Assembly (NCBI RefSeq): GCF_000524195.1
Contig: NW_020170402.1
Coordinates: 83,739 to 147,738 of the forward strand
From: Echinococcus granulosus
Taxonomy: Eukaryota; Platyhelminthes; Cestoda; Cyclophyllidea; Taeniidae
Direction: 5' to 3'
Length of the DNA: 64,000 bases
Shown here: one piece after another, positions 46,228 to 57,524 of the stretch
How the letters are laid out: each line of letters opens with the position of its first letter
Position numbering within the stretch: the stretch's first letter is position 1
The notes under the pieces: model-generated
What the model was told of the DNA's origin: nothing
The model's database searches: none
Seen by the model: the letters and a program-made list of their open reading frames with translations, nothing else
Made by a program: the position numbers and the translations under genes

Positions 46228-47250
46228 TTTGGCTGACTGTCGGTTTTGGTAACAGACTACTTAGGGACACCGCCAATTCACCCATTCAGGGTGGGCAGAA
46301 TTCCAGGCTGTGCAGTAGTCCCAAGTCCTCCTATATGTCAAATAAATGTATTCTGCCCACTTTCGTCCTCAAGGTTGTCTCAGAGCGCTACATTGGAGGC
46401 AGGGGAAAGCATACACAATCGTAAAAGGCATCTACACTGATTTCCATTTCTGAATGTCAAACCTTTACGTAGCAGAAGATTGAATACTGTGGATAGTAGA
46501 ATCAGTGACGACTTTTAGCAGTAGGGCTGGAACTGACGTCTAACTTGGACAACTACCTCAGTCTCCTGTTCTGCATGAGTGCTACTAGCAACTGAAGTGG
46601 CACTAGCTGTAAACTGTCTGGAACAGTTTGTTACGGAGCTGCCCACGGTACTCGCGTGAAGATGTCGATGGGGTGAGCACGCGATACCTCCTCCTCTACC
46701 TCTCTGCTAGATGGGTAGAACCCAGAGAGATATATGGTTGGACAGCACTGAAGTGATAACAGAGTGACAAGGTGAAATAAAAGCAAAGCTTTATCCTCAC
46801 GATACTACTTTTACACCCCATGCTGTATAGCATGCCTCTGCTTTCGGGATCAGTGTTCTTACGACCAGGGATGGACTTACTTGATATCTCCTAAATTCCC
46901 TTCATCACTGCAGTATCTAATCAGGACGAAACTCGAGATCCAGTGGAATCACCAGGAGAAATCAGTGACTTTGAGGTCAAACATCTTAGATGCACGCCAA
47001 TTCGATGACTGGTGCATATGCTTCGTCGGCGTCCATCTTATAACATTGACTGCGTTGTGAAGGCAGATGAGAGTGGTTAACTGCAGGAAGCACCAGGGAT
47101 GATACTCAAGACGGTAAAGGAGCCACTTTGTTGTTCTACCATTGTATCTTCGCTGGGCTGGCCTCTAAGCCCTACTGTATATTAAAATGCAAAATCTGCC
47201 CAAGTATTAGGTCTTCTTTCGTCTTTGGGGAAGTCTTGGGGTGCTACAGT
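46228..47250 (-). mobile_element. full-length TRIM-like element (minus orientation)
   Basis: Left copy of the terminal repeat about 46236-46392 (CGGTTTTGGTAACAGAC, GTATTCTGCCCACTTTCGTC, GAGCGCTACATT). Right copy about 47105-47250 (CTTCGCTGGGCTGGCCTC, AATCTGCCCAAGTATTAGG, GGGGTGCTACAG). The internal region reads in the minus direction, with GGAGCTGCCCACGGTACTCG and GTGATAACAGAGTGACAAGG. Confidence 0.72.
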
Positions 47251-49589
47251 TGGCATGGCTGATTTTTAAAGTTCCGTTCCGTGGAATCATTCGTTCCTCT
47301 CTCCAGTGCCAATGAAAGATCGCCCAGTTATATTTGCCTGATCGGTCTAATTTTTACCGGGGAAGCAAAACTTATGAAAGGACGATTACTGTTTTTATTC
47401 ACTAGAATAAAAATTCTATCTGTAGCGGCTCATGGCGTGCTCTCTATGGGGAGGAAATTAATTCGATGAATTTTTTAAGCAAACAGACATCTGTATAGAA
47501 ACATTGTGATTTTTGGTTTGGTTATCGAATGAGTTGAGAGAGAAAGCGAAGCCTCGGGGAGGCAAATATCTATCTTCCTACTAACTGTTTAGTTTTATTA
47601 GGATGTTTGTAGTCTCCAAACAGAATAAAGTATAAATTATTCATCCGCTATCCTTCAGTCAGGAAAATAATTACTTCATTGCCGTGGTCAATGGCTGAAC
47701 AAATCTTTTAAAATTACATAATTTATGGCTCCTTTTATAGATAAAGAAAAATTAAAAAGGCAAAACTTGTTGGACCGAATAGTCAACAGTCACCGTCTTG
47801 CTGTCATGGCAATCCGTTAATGACAGTCCCGTCATCTGCCGACCAGAACTTACATGCTTCGTGGAATAAAGCCCCACCTAAACGAAGACCGTCTTTTTTG
47901 CGTCTCTAGGTAGAGCCCGAACACTCTGGCTGGTTGTGGTCGTCAGCAAACCACTCCAAAAGAATAGAATTCCCGATCTCCTCGGCTGGGTACTGGGTCG
48001 TAATGTCACAAGGAGAGGGGCTACCAAAGCCATGTCAACTTTGACACAGGACTGGAACGATTTAAAATACTTCATTACAAAGCTGCCTTCAAGTTTTGCC
48101 TTGGGATATATGGGTGATGTGAGAAGATACTCCTCTTAACCATTCCTGGAGCCGGCTGGGTAGTACTGGAATGAAAACAATGCAACAATGAGGAGCGGAT
48201 GCCACTAGCTTTTACATTATGTATCTTGTTAAGTGGTCCTGAGTTTAGATAGGTGTGAAAGTATCACCAGAGAGAGTCAAATCCAGAAAGCTTCTCTTGG
48301 CCATTTTCGAGAGAGGGCATACTCCTAATTCCATCACATTCGAAGAACTGTATCCATGACGTTGTTTGGCCTTTGTTCCTGCCACTGACTACGTGGTGAT
48401 CTGGGTTGGAGGATCGGTTTTGCTTCTCTACGGACTATTCCGCATAACTAGAGATTGGATAACCTACAGAAGTCATTGCGATCCCCCGCTAATCTTTTTA
48501 CCCCGAGTCACCTGAAGTGCAGCCGTCTACAGAAAATACCTTACTTCTACAACTCCAAGGGGCGGTACTGGTCAAAAAACTTAAAATTGGCCTTACTTTG
48601 GGTCGTAGTTCATGATAACGAACGCTAACATAGCATTTAAATCATCCCATTAGGCATCGCAAAGGAATGCCGCCATTAGGATAATCGCGAGTGGGCGATG
48701 AAATCGAGGATTTAATGTAAGCAGAAAAATTTTCGGAAATTATTTCAGTCAGTGATATTATATTCCAGTATAAAAGTCAATCGTCTACCTATTCATTTTA
48801 TCCTTTACCACCGGTGAGACTGTCAGGACATTGAAGTAAATATACACCGTACTTTGACATCAATAATCACGTTTTTTACGTGAAGTCAGTCAGGCTTCCT
48901 CCAATGTCATAATGTGTTCTAGAGTAAACACAACTATGTAGCCTAGGTGATGAAGTGAAGAGGGAGGTGGTTCGTTTTTTCCTTTATCATCCAAAGGGAC
49001 ACTCTGTGTCACAGCCTTGTTGGCGTCAAATTTGTTCTGCGATAAGCACATTCGACTATGGTGGGGCAGTCAACCTAGATAGGACGTAAGATCAATTTTC
49101 TCCCAAGATCTGGTGGCTCTGCTTTTGTTTTGTGTATAACCTATTCATTAGTTAAAAAGCCGTAGTTGTTCTTTAAGCATGGAGATTTGGAGGAATACAA
49201 ATTTGCAATTGTTGAATGAAAAGTCGGAAATACACGACATTGTAATCGAATGCCTTACTTACAGAAGAGTGAGAGGTTTTAAAGCTCCGAATGCTTGGTG
49301 ATGGATGGGGCAGACGAGTTTCCATCAGTTCTACCGACATTTTGATACCATGGGATCGTATTCTTACGCCTAGCCTCCCCGTCTCTCTGATCTCGAGCAG
49401 TAGACCTTCCCTCGTACTATCGCACTTTATCATATTTTCTGAGAAGACTTAGGTCACTCGAAGTTGTGTTTAACGCCCAAAATGTCGACTTCTCTTTACT
49501 GATGAATACGCTGACAATGCTGACACTTTTTATAAAAAATTCAGGTCATTCATTTTCCAAATAAGCGTTTATAATTTTGCAAAGTGTAA
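47251..49589. other. intergenic DNA without a supported gene
   Basis: Overlapping frames on both strands at 47878-48139 (65 and 67 codons) and one at 49173-49433 show no recognisable motif. No repeat copy was identified. Confidence 0.4.
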
Positions 49590-49768
49590 TACTTGTTTAA
49601 CTCTCGGTTTTGGTAACGGGCACCCGAGGCTCAGCCATTGTCCCTCCTCTGATCGGCCCTTCCCCCAAGCCATGTCAGCAGCCCCTAGCCCTTCTGTACA
49701 CCAATAACGCATATTCTGCCCTAGCATTAAGCCTTCTTTCGTTTGCAGAGAGGTCTCGCTGGGCTATA
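49590..49768 (-). repeat. solo terminal repeat of the TRIM-like family
   Basis: A nearly complete minus-oriented terminus: TGTTTAACTCTCGGTTTTGG, TAACGGGCACC, GGCTCAGCCATTGT, CAAGCCATGTCAGCAGCCCC, ACGCATATTCTGCCCTAGCA and GGTCTCGCTGGGCTATA. It is one of the best guides to the terminus, about 180 bp long. Confidence 0.72.
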
Positions 49769-50524
49769 AATTTTGGAGGTAAAATTATTTCACCTTAAAG
49801 CGCTTTAGAGCATATCCGATCCTAGCCCGGGAATGCAAGTTCAAGTTTTTTGCCTGTTTATCAAAAACACCTCTTCAAAAATTGTCCAAGTTGATGTGCT
49901 TAACATTCTTGTAGGTTATATTTACCTAAAGTTGTAAGTGCCTTGACTAGCCTTATGCAGTACACTGATATTCGACTTTGGCAGTTTTATATTTAGACAA
50001 CTTAGAGCATGCCCAAACCAGGAGCACAGAGAGGAAAAGAATGTAATCCGTGCGCTGTTGGGGCTACAAAGGAAATCAAAGGGACAAAATTCTCCTCTTT
50101 AATTTTGAATTTATGTGATTGTGGAGTTGAGTTTCCCTTTTGGCCTCTCCTGGCCAAAAGTTCATCAAATACACAGCCCACTCGGAGTCCATGCGTGGTG
50201 CTGGAAAACAAACAGCAGTGATTCAATTTGGGGAAGTGAAATTGGCTGCTTAGACACCAGTGGCTTTTTGGTAAAATACAGTAATTTTCCAGTTTTCATG
50301 CAATGGAGAAGCATTTTTGTCTAGGAAAACTGTTGGAAAGTAGGAAATACTTTCAAGCACGTCCATTAGATTAAGTTCAGGTCCACCGTCCTTTTTATTA
50401 TGAATTACACTTAAGAACCAGAAAAGTAAGTTTCTAGTTGTTTTTTATTCCAATGAAAAAAGGAGGTAAAGGAAACACGTTCATACCATTTTCACCTAGC
50501 TGACATTCAGACCTCATAGTGCTT

Positions 50525-51618
50525 TGTAGCCTCCATAGCCTCCCTAAAGACTAAAGAAGACATAATGCTAGCGCAGAATATGTATTGCTGACCTATAGGA
50601 AGTCATGGGGACTATTGGCATGCCTCGAAGGCCATGTCGCCCAGCAAAGGTAACCAGACCGAGCCTTAAGTGCCATCGAAATCAAAACGATGAGTTTAAA
50701 AGCAGTAAAAACATTGCATAACCCCTCACCTTTTTTGAGCGTCGTCCCCGGCGATACCCATGATCAACCTTTCACGTTGGCCATCACAAAGTAGTCGAGG
50801 CTGCAAGAAAGACAGCCATAAACCAACCGCCTCAGACATTGAAGTTATGTGTAATCGAGAGGAGTACTGACTACCACATCACTAAACCCTCATGGCAATT
50901 CCACTGGATCTGGAGTTTCGCCCTGATTGAGAGCTGTGGGTCGGGAAGGGGATTGTGTAAGCCATCGCGTGTGTTCATCGCTGGTCGTAAGAACACTGGT
51001 ACCAAAAGTAAAGTAATGTCATACAGGATGGGGTTTAAAACAGTATCGTTGGGATAGAGTTTTGTATTTGTCCCACCTTGCCACTTTTTTTCATTTCAGT
51101 GCTGCTCAGCCACATATATATCTGGGCTCTATTAGGCTAGCAAAGAGGTGGAGGGGATATCACTTGTCTACTTAATTGACATCCTCATACAAGTACTGTG
51201 GGCAGCTCTGTAACGAAATTTTTCAGATGGTTAACGGCCACGATCAGTGTCGTTTCAGCTGTTAATAGCATTCCTGCAGAAGAGAAGGCCAAGGTAGTTG
51301 TCGAAGGTAGAGGTTAGTTTTAGCATTTCTGTTAGGGTTCATCACAGATTCTCCTATCTGCAGCATACGGTCTTCTTCTGTCACGTTAATGTTTGGCATT
51401 TAGAAATGGAAGTCAGTACAGATGTCTTTTAATATGGTGTATGCCTTCCACTGCCTCCAATGTACCGCCTTGAGACTTCCTTGAAGAGGAAGGCGATCAC
51501 AATACTAGGGCAGATTATGAATGCCCAACGTGGAGAATTGTTGGAAGGCTGCTGAATGGCCCGGAGGCCATTTACTAGCAAAACTGAAACAAGGTTTTAA
51601 ACAAACAAATAAAGTGTT
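50525..51618 (+). mobile_element. full-length TRIM-like element (plus orientation)
   Basis: Left terminal repeat from TGTAGCCTCC at 50525 (AAGAAGACATAATGCTAGCG). Right terminal repeat from TGTACCGCCTTGAGACTTCC at 51461 (CACAATACTAGGGCAG), ending near TTAAACAAACAAATAAAGTG. The internal region shows all family blocks: CCCCGGCGATACCCATGATC, CACCTTGCCACTTTTTTTCA, AAGGTAGTTGTCGAAGGTAG and TCTGCAGCATACGGTCTTCT. At ~1.09 kb it is the most complete copy. Confidence 0.77.
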
Positions 51619-53299
51619 ACAGTATATGATCAAATGGTGAAAAATTGCTCTATTATCCAGTGGTTGATTAGTTTATTTAATTTGGGTGAGAGAGTGAAAT
51701 ATGTGCTATAGCAGTAATAAAATACGAGGCTTGGGAGGTGGTGTACTTTTCTACAAAATATGGCCTCATTAAAAGCATACAGTTGGACTCTAAAATTTTT
51801 TGTTTATATCTCTACTCCACAATGATACCTAGTTAGACATCGCAGCCTACTCCTGCCTCTCTTTCCCCTTCCTCTCCGAGTTTCGCCGATGACAAGTGGT
51901 CATTTTGAAGGAAAAAATATTTTTGAGGTATGAAATTCGCGTCTAAAATTAATTGACATGGTCATTAGCTGTCTAGAAGGCTTGTAAAGCTACTCCTCAA
52001 TTTACAACCGTTTTGACAGGGAAAAATTGATATTCAAAATTGTTTGAGCCTAGAATATAACAGATGTTTCTATTTTGTATTAGCTAAAAGCATTTTTGGG
52101 TTATTTTTAATTAAACAAATTAATAAATTTAATCCAAGTTGTTGTTTTCGCATTACCGCAGTTCTGAAAGCCAATTAAATCACTCCCTACTTCGATTTGA
52201 CAAGTTACCAGGATAATTTTAACTGTCTTCTTCCTTCACCATCTGCTTTTTTCCTTCAGATTTAACTTTAATTTTTGAGGAAGATGCAGGACAAGAGGAA
52301 ATGTAGCCTTGAATTTTATCCTCTGCTAAGGGCTCATTATTCTTCTGCTCCTAGAACGTCATCGTCAATAGCTGAAGGGATGACGTTGAATGGACTGTGA
52401 AAGAATTTAACAAATGGTTTAAGCATTTTTGGTGTGGTTTCTGAAAAAGGGAAAAATATTGCTAAATACTTGATAAAAGGAATTGCATGCTATTCGTGTA
52501 GCTTGAATGCTATGGTTCGAGTAGGTGGACAGGCATAACTCCAGGTATGTAGGATACCGCCCAATGTCAACAATGAAGGAGTACCGAAATGAAGGTCCGG
52601 GCTTAGATGAAGGGAAAAAAACATGTCATTCCATTTCAGTGCAAATTAGATTAGTACATGACAGAGCCAAATGAGTGAATAAAAGCGGAACATTTGGGCC
52701 TTGAGTATTTGACGTTCGTCCTTATTTTATTCCACAATTAGGGGGCTTAGAACTTTGGAAGAAGCAACTCGCAGCCAAGATTAACGTTTAACCACTAAGA
52801 GGAGTTTCTTCATGAGTTTAATTTATTAGAGATGAAAATCTTTTGCATGTTTTCTTCTTTCAATTTAACTAGAAGCAGTGGAGGTAGAAGGAGAAGGAGC
52901 ACTGATTGGTACTCTCCCAGCTTGTCATGCCATTTAGTTCTGTCTGGCACTTTGGTTGTGTCCCAGTATTTTTCCTATGAGATTTGTCATTCTGATGTGA
53001 AAATGGCTACAAAAAATTATAAATTATGGCGGAGTAATAGCTTTCTGTCATCTGCCCTTTAATGGGCATGGGGATAAACTGTGAGCTCACATTCATCACC
53101 ATTTATGTGCTCAACGTAATAATAAAGTTGGCTCTAACAGAAACACCGAATATTTGATAAAAAAACTTTGAAAGTTAGAGCTTCTAATCGGGGTTATAAA
53201 GGCGAGGAGGAAGAAAATTAATCGGGGAGTTTCCTTATTACTAACTATAAGCCTTATTTTAGGACCAATGAAGTTGTATAAGGCTGCAAAATTTGATGG
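51619..53299. other. AT-rich intergenic DNA
   Basis: No gene or repeat copy recognised. A 76-codon frame at 52832-53062 has no splice or motif support. Confidence 0.45.
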
Positions 53300-53545
53300 A
53301 AGGAGTTCGAGATTTCCACAAGGACGAGAGAAGGCACAATACTCAAGCTGAATATGTACTGCCAGCGAAAAGAATGACTAAGGAGCTACTGTCACGGCCC
53401 AGCAGCCAGGCCGCCCGAAGGAGGGGCAATGGCTGGGCTCCCAAGTAGCGCATTACCAAAATTGAGTTAAAGAAACACTCCTTTGTCCCCTTAATTAAAC
53501 TATTTTCGCGGTGCTTCAACTCATCCCGGTTTTCAGCGTACTAAA
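53300..53545 (+). repeat. terminal repeat with a possible stub of internal region
   Basis: GAGAGAAGGCACAATACTC, GAATATGTACTGCCAGCG, CCAGCAGCCAGGCCGCCCG and TTGAGTTAAAGAAACACTCC match the terminal repeat. CGGTGCTTCAACTCATCCCGG just after it resembles the 5' internal region of the full-length copies. The rest of the element is absent. Confidence 0.6.
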
Positions 53546-54609
53546 AATTTATTTAAGAATACTTTTCTTTTTATTTCTTGTTTCAAAAAAGTGCCGAGAA
53601 CTGAAGTTTTATTAACTCGCATACGCATTATGCAATATTAAGCACGCATGCAGATACCCAAGCCGACTGAACATCAAAGAGTACCTTAGTTTTTTTCCAG
53701 AATTTTGAAAAATCATGGATTAAATGTGAAATTAGCTTCTCATTTTAAAAAAAAAAAATAAAATAATCACTTAAATATGCAATGAGGCAGTAGGAGACAG
53801 GCAAACTAATCTACGTAAAATGAAGAAAGCTGGCGGAGCTATTGGTCGGAGGGGTGGGTTCTTCGACGACTATATGTGCATGGGATAAAAATCTTATAAC
53901 CCAGCTGAATATCATAAATTATCATAACAAATGAGTCGTGAGAAATCAAAATGAGTCCTGGCGACTTTAACACCATCAAGGTTTTTCTCCGTAGTCCAAG
54001 TTTGAGAACAATNNNNNNNNNNNNNNNNNNNNNNNNNNNNNNNNNNNNNNNNNNNNNNNNNNNNNNNNNNNNNNNNNNNNNNNNNNNNNNNNNNNNNNNN
54101 NNNNNNNNNNNNAATTATTGGCGGACCTTTTAAGTTCACAGAGAAACATTTTAAGGAAGGCAGACAATACAATTTTTGGATAGGGTCATTTGGTCTCTAC
54201 ACTCACCTCAACGTTGAACTAGTATCTGGAAAGCAATCTCGAGATATGGGTAGACTTTTCAGTGCAGCTAAAACGTCCTAGGGCCTTTAGTGTGGGCTAG
54301 CTTCGAAATTGAAGACATCCAGATGTTTCCGCAGAAAGAATTATCTTTTGTGCAATTGCACGACAGATTGTGTCGACTGGACCTTCAGGATAGGATGTTC
54401 CACGTGGTTCGTATAAAATTTCCTCACGAGATTGAAAGGAGAATATTGGGTCTTGCTAGATTGATGCACTTGGAAGTTTCATACCTGAAAGTATTCATTT
54501 GGCAACTTAAGCACTGGACTTTGGCGTCTGCTTGTTGGCGTCTCGCACCCTTGTGCTTCACCATTGGTTTCGTGTACTGATAGCAGTTGATTGGAAAGGC
54601 GTTATAAAG
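53546..54609. other. intergenic DNA around an assembly gap
   Basis: A 96-codon plus-strand frame at 54290-54580 has a protein-like composition (LHDRLCRLDLQDRMFHVVR) but no recognisable family and no clear splice pair. It could be part of the gene to its right; I could not connect it by phase. Confidence 0.3.
54013..54112. other. assembly gap (100 N)
   Basis: Exactly 100 N; true length unknown. Frames spanning it are artefacts. Confidence 0.98.
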
Positions 54610-54702
54610 TAGAAAAGAGTTACAAGTGGTGATCATTTTCGATACGGAAGATTTATAGCTGACATAGGAAACGAGAAGGTCTTTTATTTTTGTCGCCCTG
54701 AA

Positions 54703-54921
54703 ATGTCAATCACAACATTAAAAGATTGGATGCATCCTACGAAGCCGTTAGATCTTTCTAGTCAAATTCTCACTATCTTTGGGCCAACTGGACAGTTACC
54801 TTCCGCGGGTTGGGAACTTATATCGACTCCTGAGTCGAGAGACGTGTTTAGGAGATACCTTACGTGCTTTTCCGAAAATCCAACTCCCTTAATCATGCTG
54901 GCCAAAAAACTGGTTTCCTAG
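54703..54921 (+). CDS. candidate upstream coding segment of the 55-kb gene
   Basis: A frame open from about 54616 contains ATG 54703 and reads KVFYFCRPEMSITTLKDWM, then FGPTGQLPSAGWELISTPES and VFRRYLTCFSE, to a stop at 54919-54921. The composition looks protein-like and it lies in the right place for an upstream exon, but no good donor joins it in phase to the exon at 55155. Family not recognised. Confidence 0.28.
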   Translation: MSITTLKDWMHPTKPLDLSSQILTIFGPTGQLPSAGWELISTPESRDVFRRYLTCFSENPTPLIMLAKKLVS

Positions 54922-55154
54922 GTCGCCTGATTTGAGCAAAAATAATTGATGTTTTACTTTTAGTCTGCTGAAGTACCCAGTTTGTTGACAGCACAAATTT
55001 ATTGCCAAATTAACCAGAAATTGGGGTTGAGCGAGACGGAGGAGAGTCGGTAATTCCAACCGTCGCCTGTGACAGGGGATTAGTTTGAGTGAGGTAGAGA
55101 AGATTTGCAAATTCTTTTCTACTTTGTTACATTTACCTCCATTCTTTATGTCAG

Positions 55155-55984
55155 CTTTTAAACTTCCACCAGATCCACCTTTTCTCTTGAAAGTTAGTAA
55201 CTCAGCCGCAAACTGGTTTCGTATAGTGAGGATATAAAATGAATCGACATTGACTGCATTTTGTCAATAACCGAGTTTCAGCATAACGGAATCGACTTCA
55301 TAAACGACAGGAAGCCTGGCAATTATAACGCTAACGTAATTGTCCGGCCCTTTGAAAGTACACCCCTCCTTATTGGAGGTTTCGTAAACAACGCTTTCAG
55401 GGGTTCCTATCATTTCCTCAAAAGGAGTTTTCCGATTAAATGGGAGAAGATATGGCAGAGCACTTGCCTAGCATTATCCTCCAGATTATTATGTTTACAA
55501 GGTTGTTAATATGGTCAACCATTTGATGAGTTCTATAGGGTTTATATAATTCATGGCTACCTTCGCGTTTTGATCTATTCAGTGCAATCAAGAGGCACGC
55601 AGTAGGACGCCATTTGCTCCAAATGTTTATGTTGCCAAACGAAAATCGGAATCTCCGCTTATTCAGTCCTCATGCTGGTCCCTTAAACTTGACTAAAGTT
55701 ATCCTTACTACCAGTCTAACGGTCAATTACTAATAAAGTCGTCTTTAAATTTACCACTCTAATAACTAATTCAAAAACAAATAGGACGCTACGTTGAGGG
55801 CATTGTCGACAAACTCACTTCAAAAGAACGAAAAGTCCTTGGTCGTCGATTGAACGCCACATCACCAGGTCACGGAGGCAATGCGTTCGGTGTGGATGTC
55901 CAAGTAGTGCCAACTTTGGACAACTCCGACAATCCCGAGTTTCAGGTACTGTGCAGAATTGAAGAAGAACCAGAGTGGAGCTAA
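55155..55984 (+). CDS. candidate 3' exons of an unknown plus-strand gene
   Basis: Three exons fit by phase. 55155-55225: acceptor TTTACCTCCATTCTTTATGTCAG, peptide FKLPPDPPFLLKVSNSAANW, donor ATA|GTGAGG, phase 0. 55282-55378: acceptor GAGTTTCAG, HNGIDFINDRKPGNYNANVI to LLIGG, donor GGAG|GTTTCG, phase 1; the weakest site. 55785-55984: RYVEGIVDKLTSKERKVLGR to LCRIEEEPEWS and TAA. An AATAAA at 56091-56096, 107 bases past the stop, supports a terminal exon. There are no membrane segments or recognised catalytic motifs in these ~120 residues. The 5' part is unresolved, and function is unknown. Confidence 0.45.
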
Positions 55985-56090
55985 CAAAACCGCCCTAAAA
56001 GTCATTAATGTGAAAGCATTGGGGATATAACACCTTGCGAATCATCAGAATGGACTTGTTAAGTGGCATTTCTGCCCAAAATGAGTAACA

Positions 56091-56096
56091 AATAAA
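56091..56096 (+). terminator. polyadenylation signal AATAAA
   Basis: A canonical hexamer 107 bases downstream of the TAA at 55982-55984, consistent with the 3' end of the candidate gene there. Confidence 0.45.
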
Positions 56097-57128
56097 TCTT
56101 TATCCAGTGGGCAAATATAACGTGACGAACAAAGTCGGAAAAGATGGAAGGTTTTTCGCATTGAAGGTTAATCATCACAGCCTCTTTCATACCTCGTGGT
56201 TAGTTTTTTATCCACCCATCCATGGCTTCATGAAATTTTTCATTTTTAATTTTTTTAAAGATTTTGACTTCTTATATTTTAACCGACTCGTTTCTTCTGA
56301 CTTCCAAATCAACTTAATTTCCTATTCTTTCTCTTGTAATTCTGAATTTGACTACCTTCAAAGGCTAACTCCCTCATAATGGGCGGTTCATGGCGGTTAA
56401 AATGCATTTTGCGTCAATTCTGGAAGGCTTCTCCACTAGCTTGCCGGCTCCGCAGTTGGGCCCTGTAGGGAGACTAAACTGACCCTATCAATCGCTTTGT
56501 TACGTCCTGCCATAAAAATGAATGTTTCCAAGGCAAAAAATCATTGTATGTATATGTGGGAACTAGAAGACCTCTCTGCAACAGGAATGCGAAATAAATT
56601 GCTCTTCCTGCAGGGGTAATAGGCTATGAAACGCGATACTACCGTGGCCCTACTACACCCACCTGTAAGTGGGATGTGTGGTCTCTTGCCCACTTAATAG
56701 CCTGCGCACATGTCTTGCGTGACCCAGTCTGATCCAGTGCAGCTCAGTCCAGTCCAGACCAATTGAAACCTGCCCGGCTCAGCCCAGCCCATACTGTCAG
56801 TCAATACAGGAGACGACGGTCCTAGCGACGGCTCATATGGAACAGTATGTGGTGGCCAAAGTAGTTTCTTGCCATAAAATGCATACAATCCAAGGATCCT
56901 CGTATCTGCAGATGACTTCTAGCACAATACGACGTCGCAAGGTGTTGTATCCCCATGAAGTCCGGCTGTGATAGAGAGAAGTCAAGAGCTCGAACATAAT
57001 CGTTAACCTATTTGTCTGAAGAAGGGAACTAGAAAATTACTTTTCTCATACAAAGATATAGATGACTAAATATGATCAGCTAAATATGATTCACAGCCAT
57101 TCTGCACGTCATTACCAAATACAGTCGT
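56097..57128. other. intergenic DNA
   Basis: No exon with paired splice sites. A run of CAGYCCAGYCC-like repeats occurs at about 56735-56790 (CAGTCCAGTCCAGACC, GGCTCAGCCCAGCCC). Confidence 0.4.
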
Positions 57129-57524
57129 CTATGACGCAGTTGCCACTAATCCTTCAACCATAAATAGTCGTCTTCCTCTGCTTGAGCCACCCAGTTGATG
57201 GTCTTGAGTAAGAACATAGCCAACGCGTATATGCTCTCTTCTTCCAGCCATCCACAAGATCGCTCCAGCCACAGAGTGGTGGCGTCCTCGGACCCGGTAA
57301 GAAAATTGAATAGCGTAGGCGGCCAAGCTTACCACCACAGCGACACTTCCCAAGATTGCTAAGGCAGTACGATAAACTTCCAGTCGGCAAAATCTGTGAT
57401 GAATTCTGACGTAAATATCGGAAATTTCGAAATGCTGCCATCCATGGAATGCCAAGATAGGTGAGCTTTTTAGCACCGACCACTGTTTTAGGTTGATAAA
57501 CCTGTCCCTTCTGAGGCTTCCCAA
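57129..57524 (-). CDS. weak candidate: small single-pass membrane protein
   Basis: A 131-codon minus-strand frame with one clear hydrophobic helix (ALAILGSVAVVVSLAAYAIQ), preceded by HHRFCRLEVYRT and followed by a basic RVRGRHH, as expected of a membrane anchor. An overlapping frame (57546-57154) is almost as long, and a GTAAGC donor-like site sits just after VAVV. It could therefore be one exon of a spliced gene or chance. The family is not identified; a distant likeness to small mitochondrial TMEM proteins is too weak to name. Confidence 0.25.
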   Translation of the reverse strand: MGSLRRDRFINLKQWSVLKSSPILAFHGWQHFEISDIYVRIHHRFCRLEVYRTALAILGSVAVVVSLAAYAIQFSYRVRGRHHSVAGAILWMAGRREHIRVGYVLTQDHQLGGSSRGRRLFMVEGLVATAS

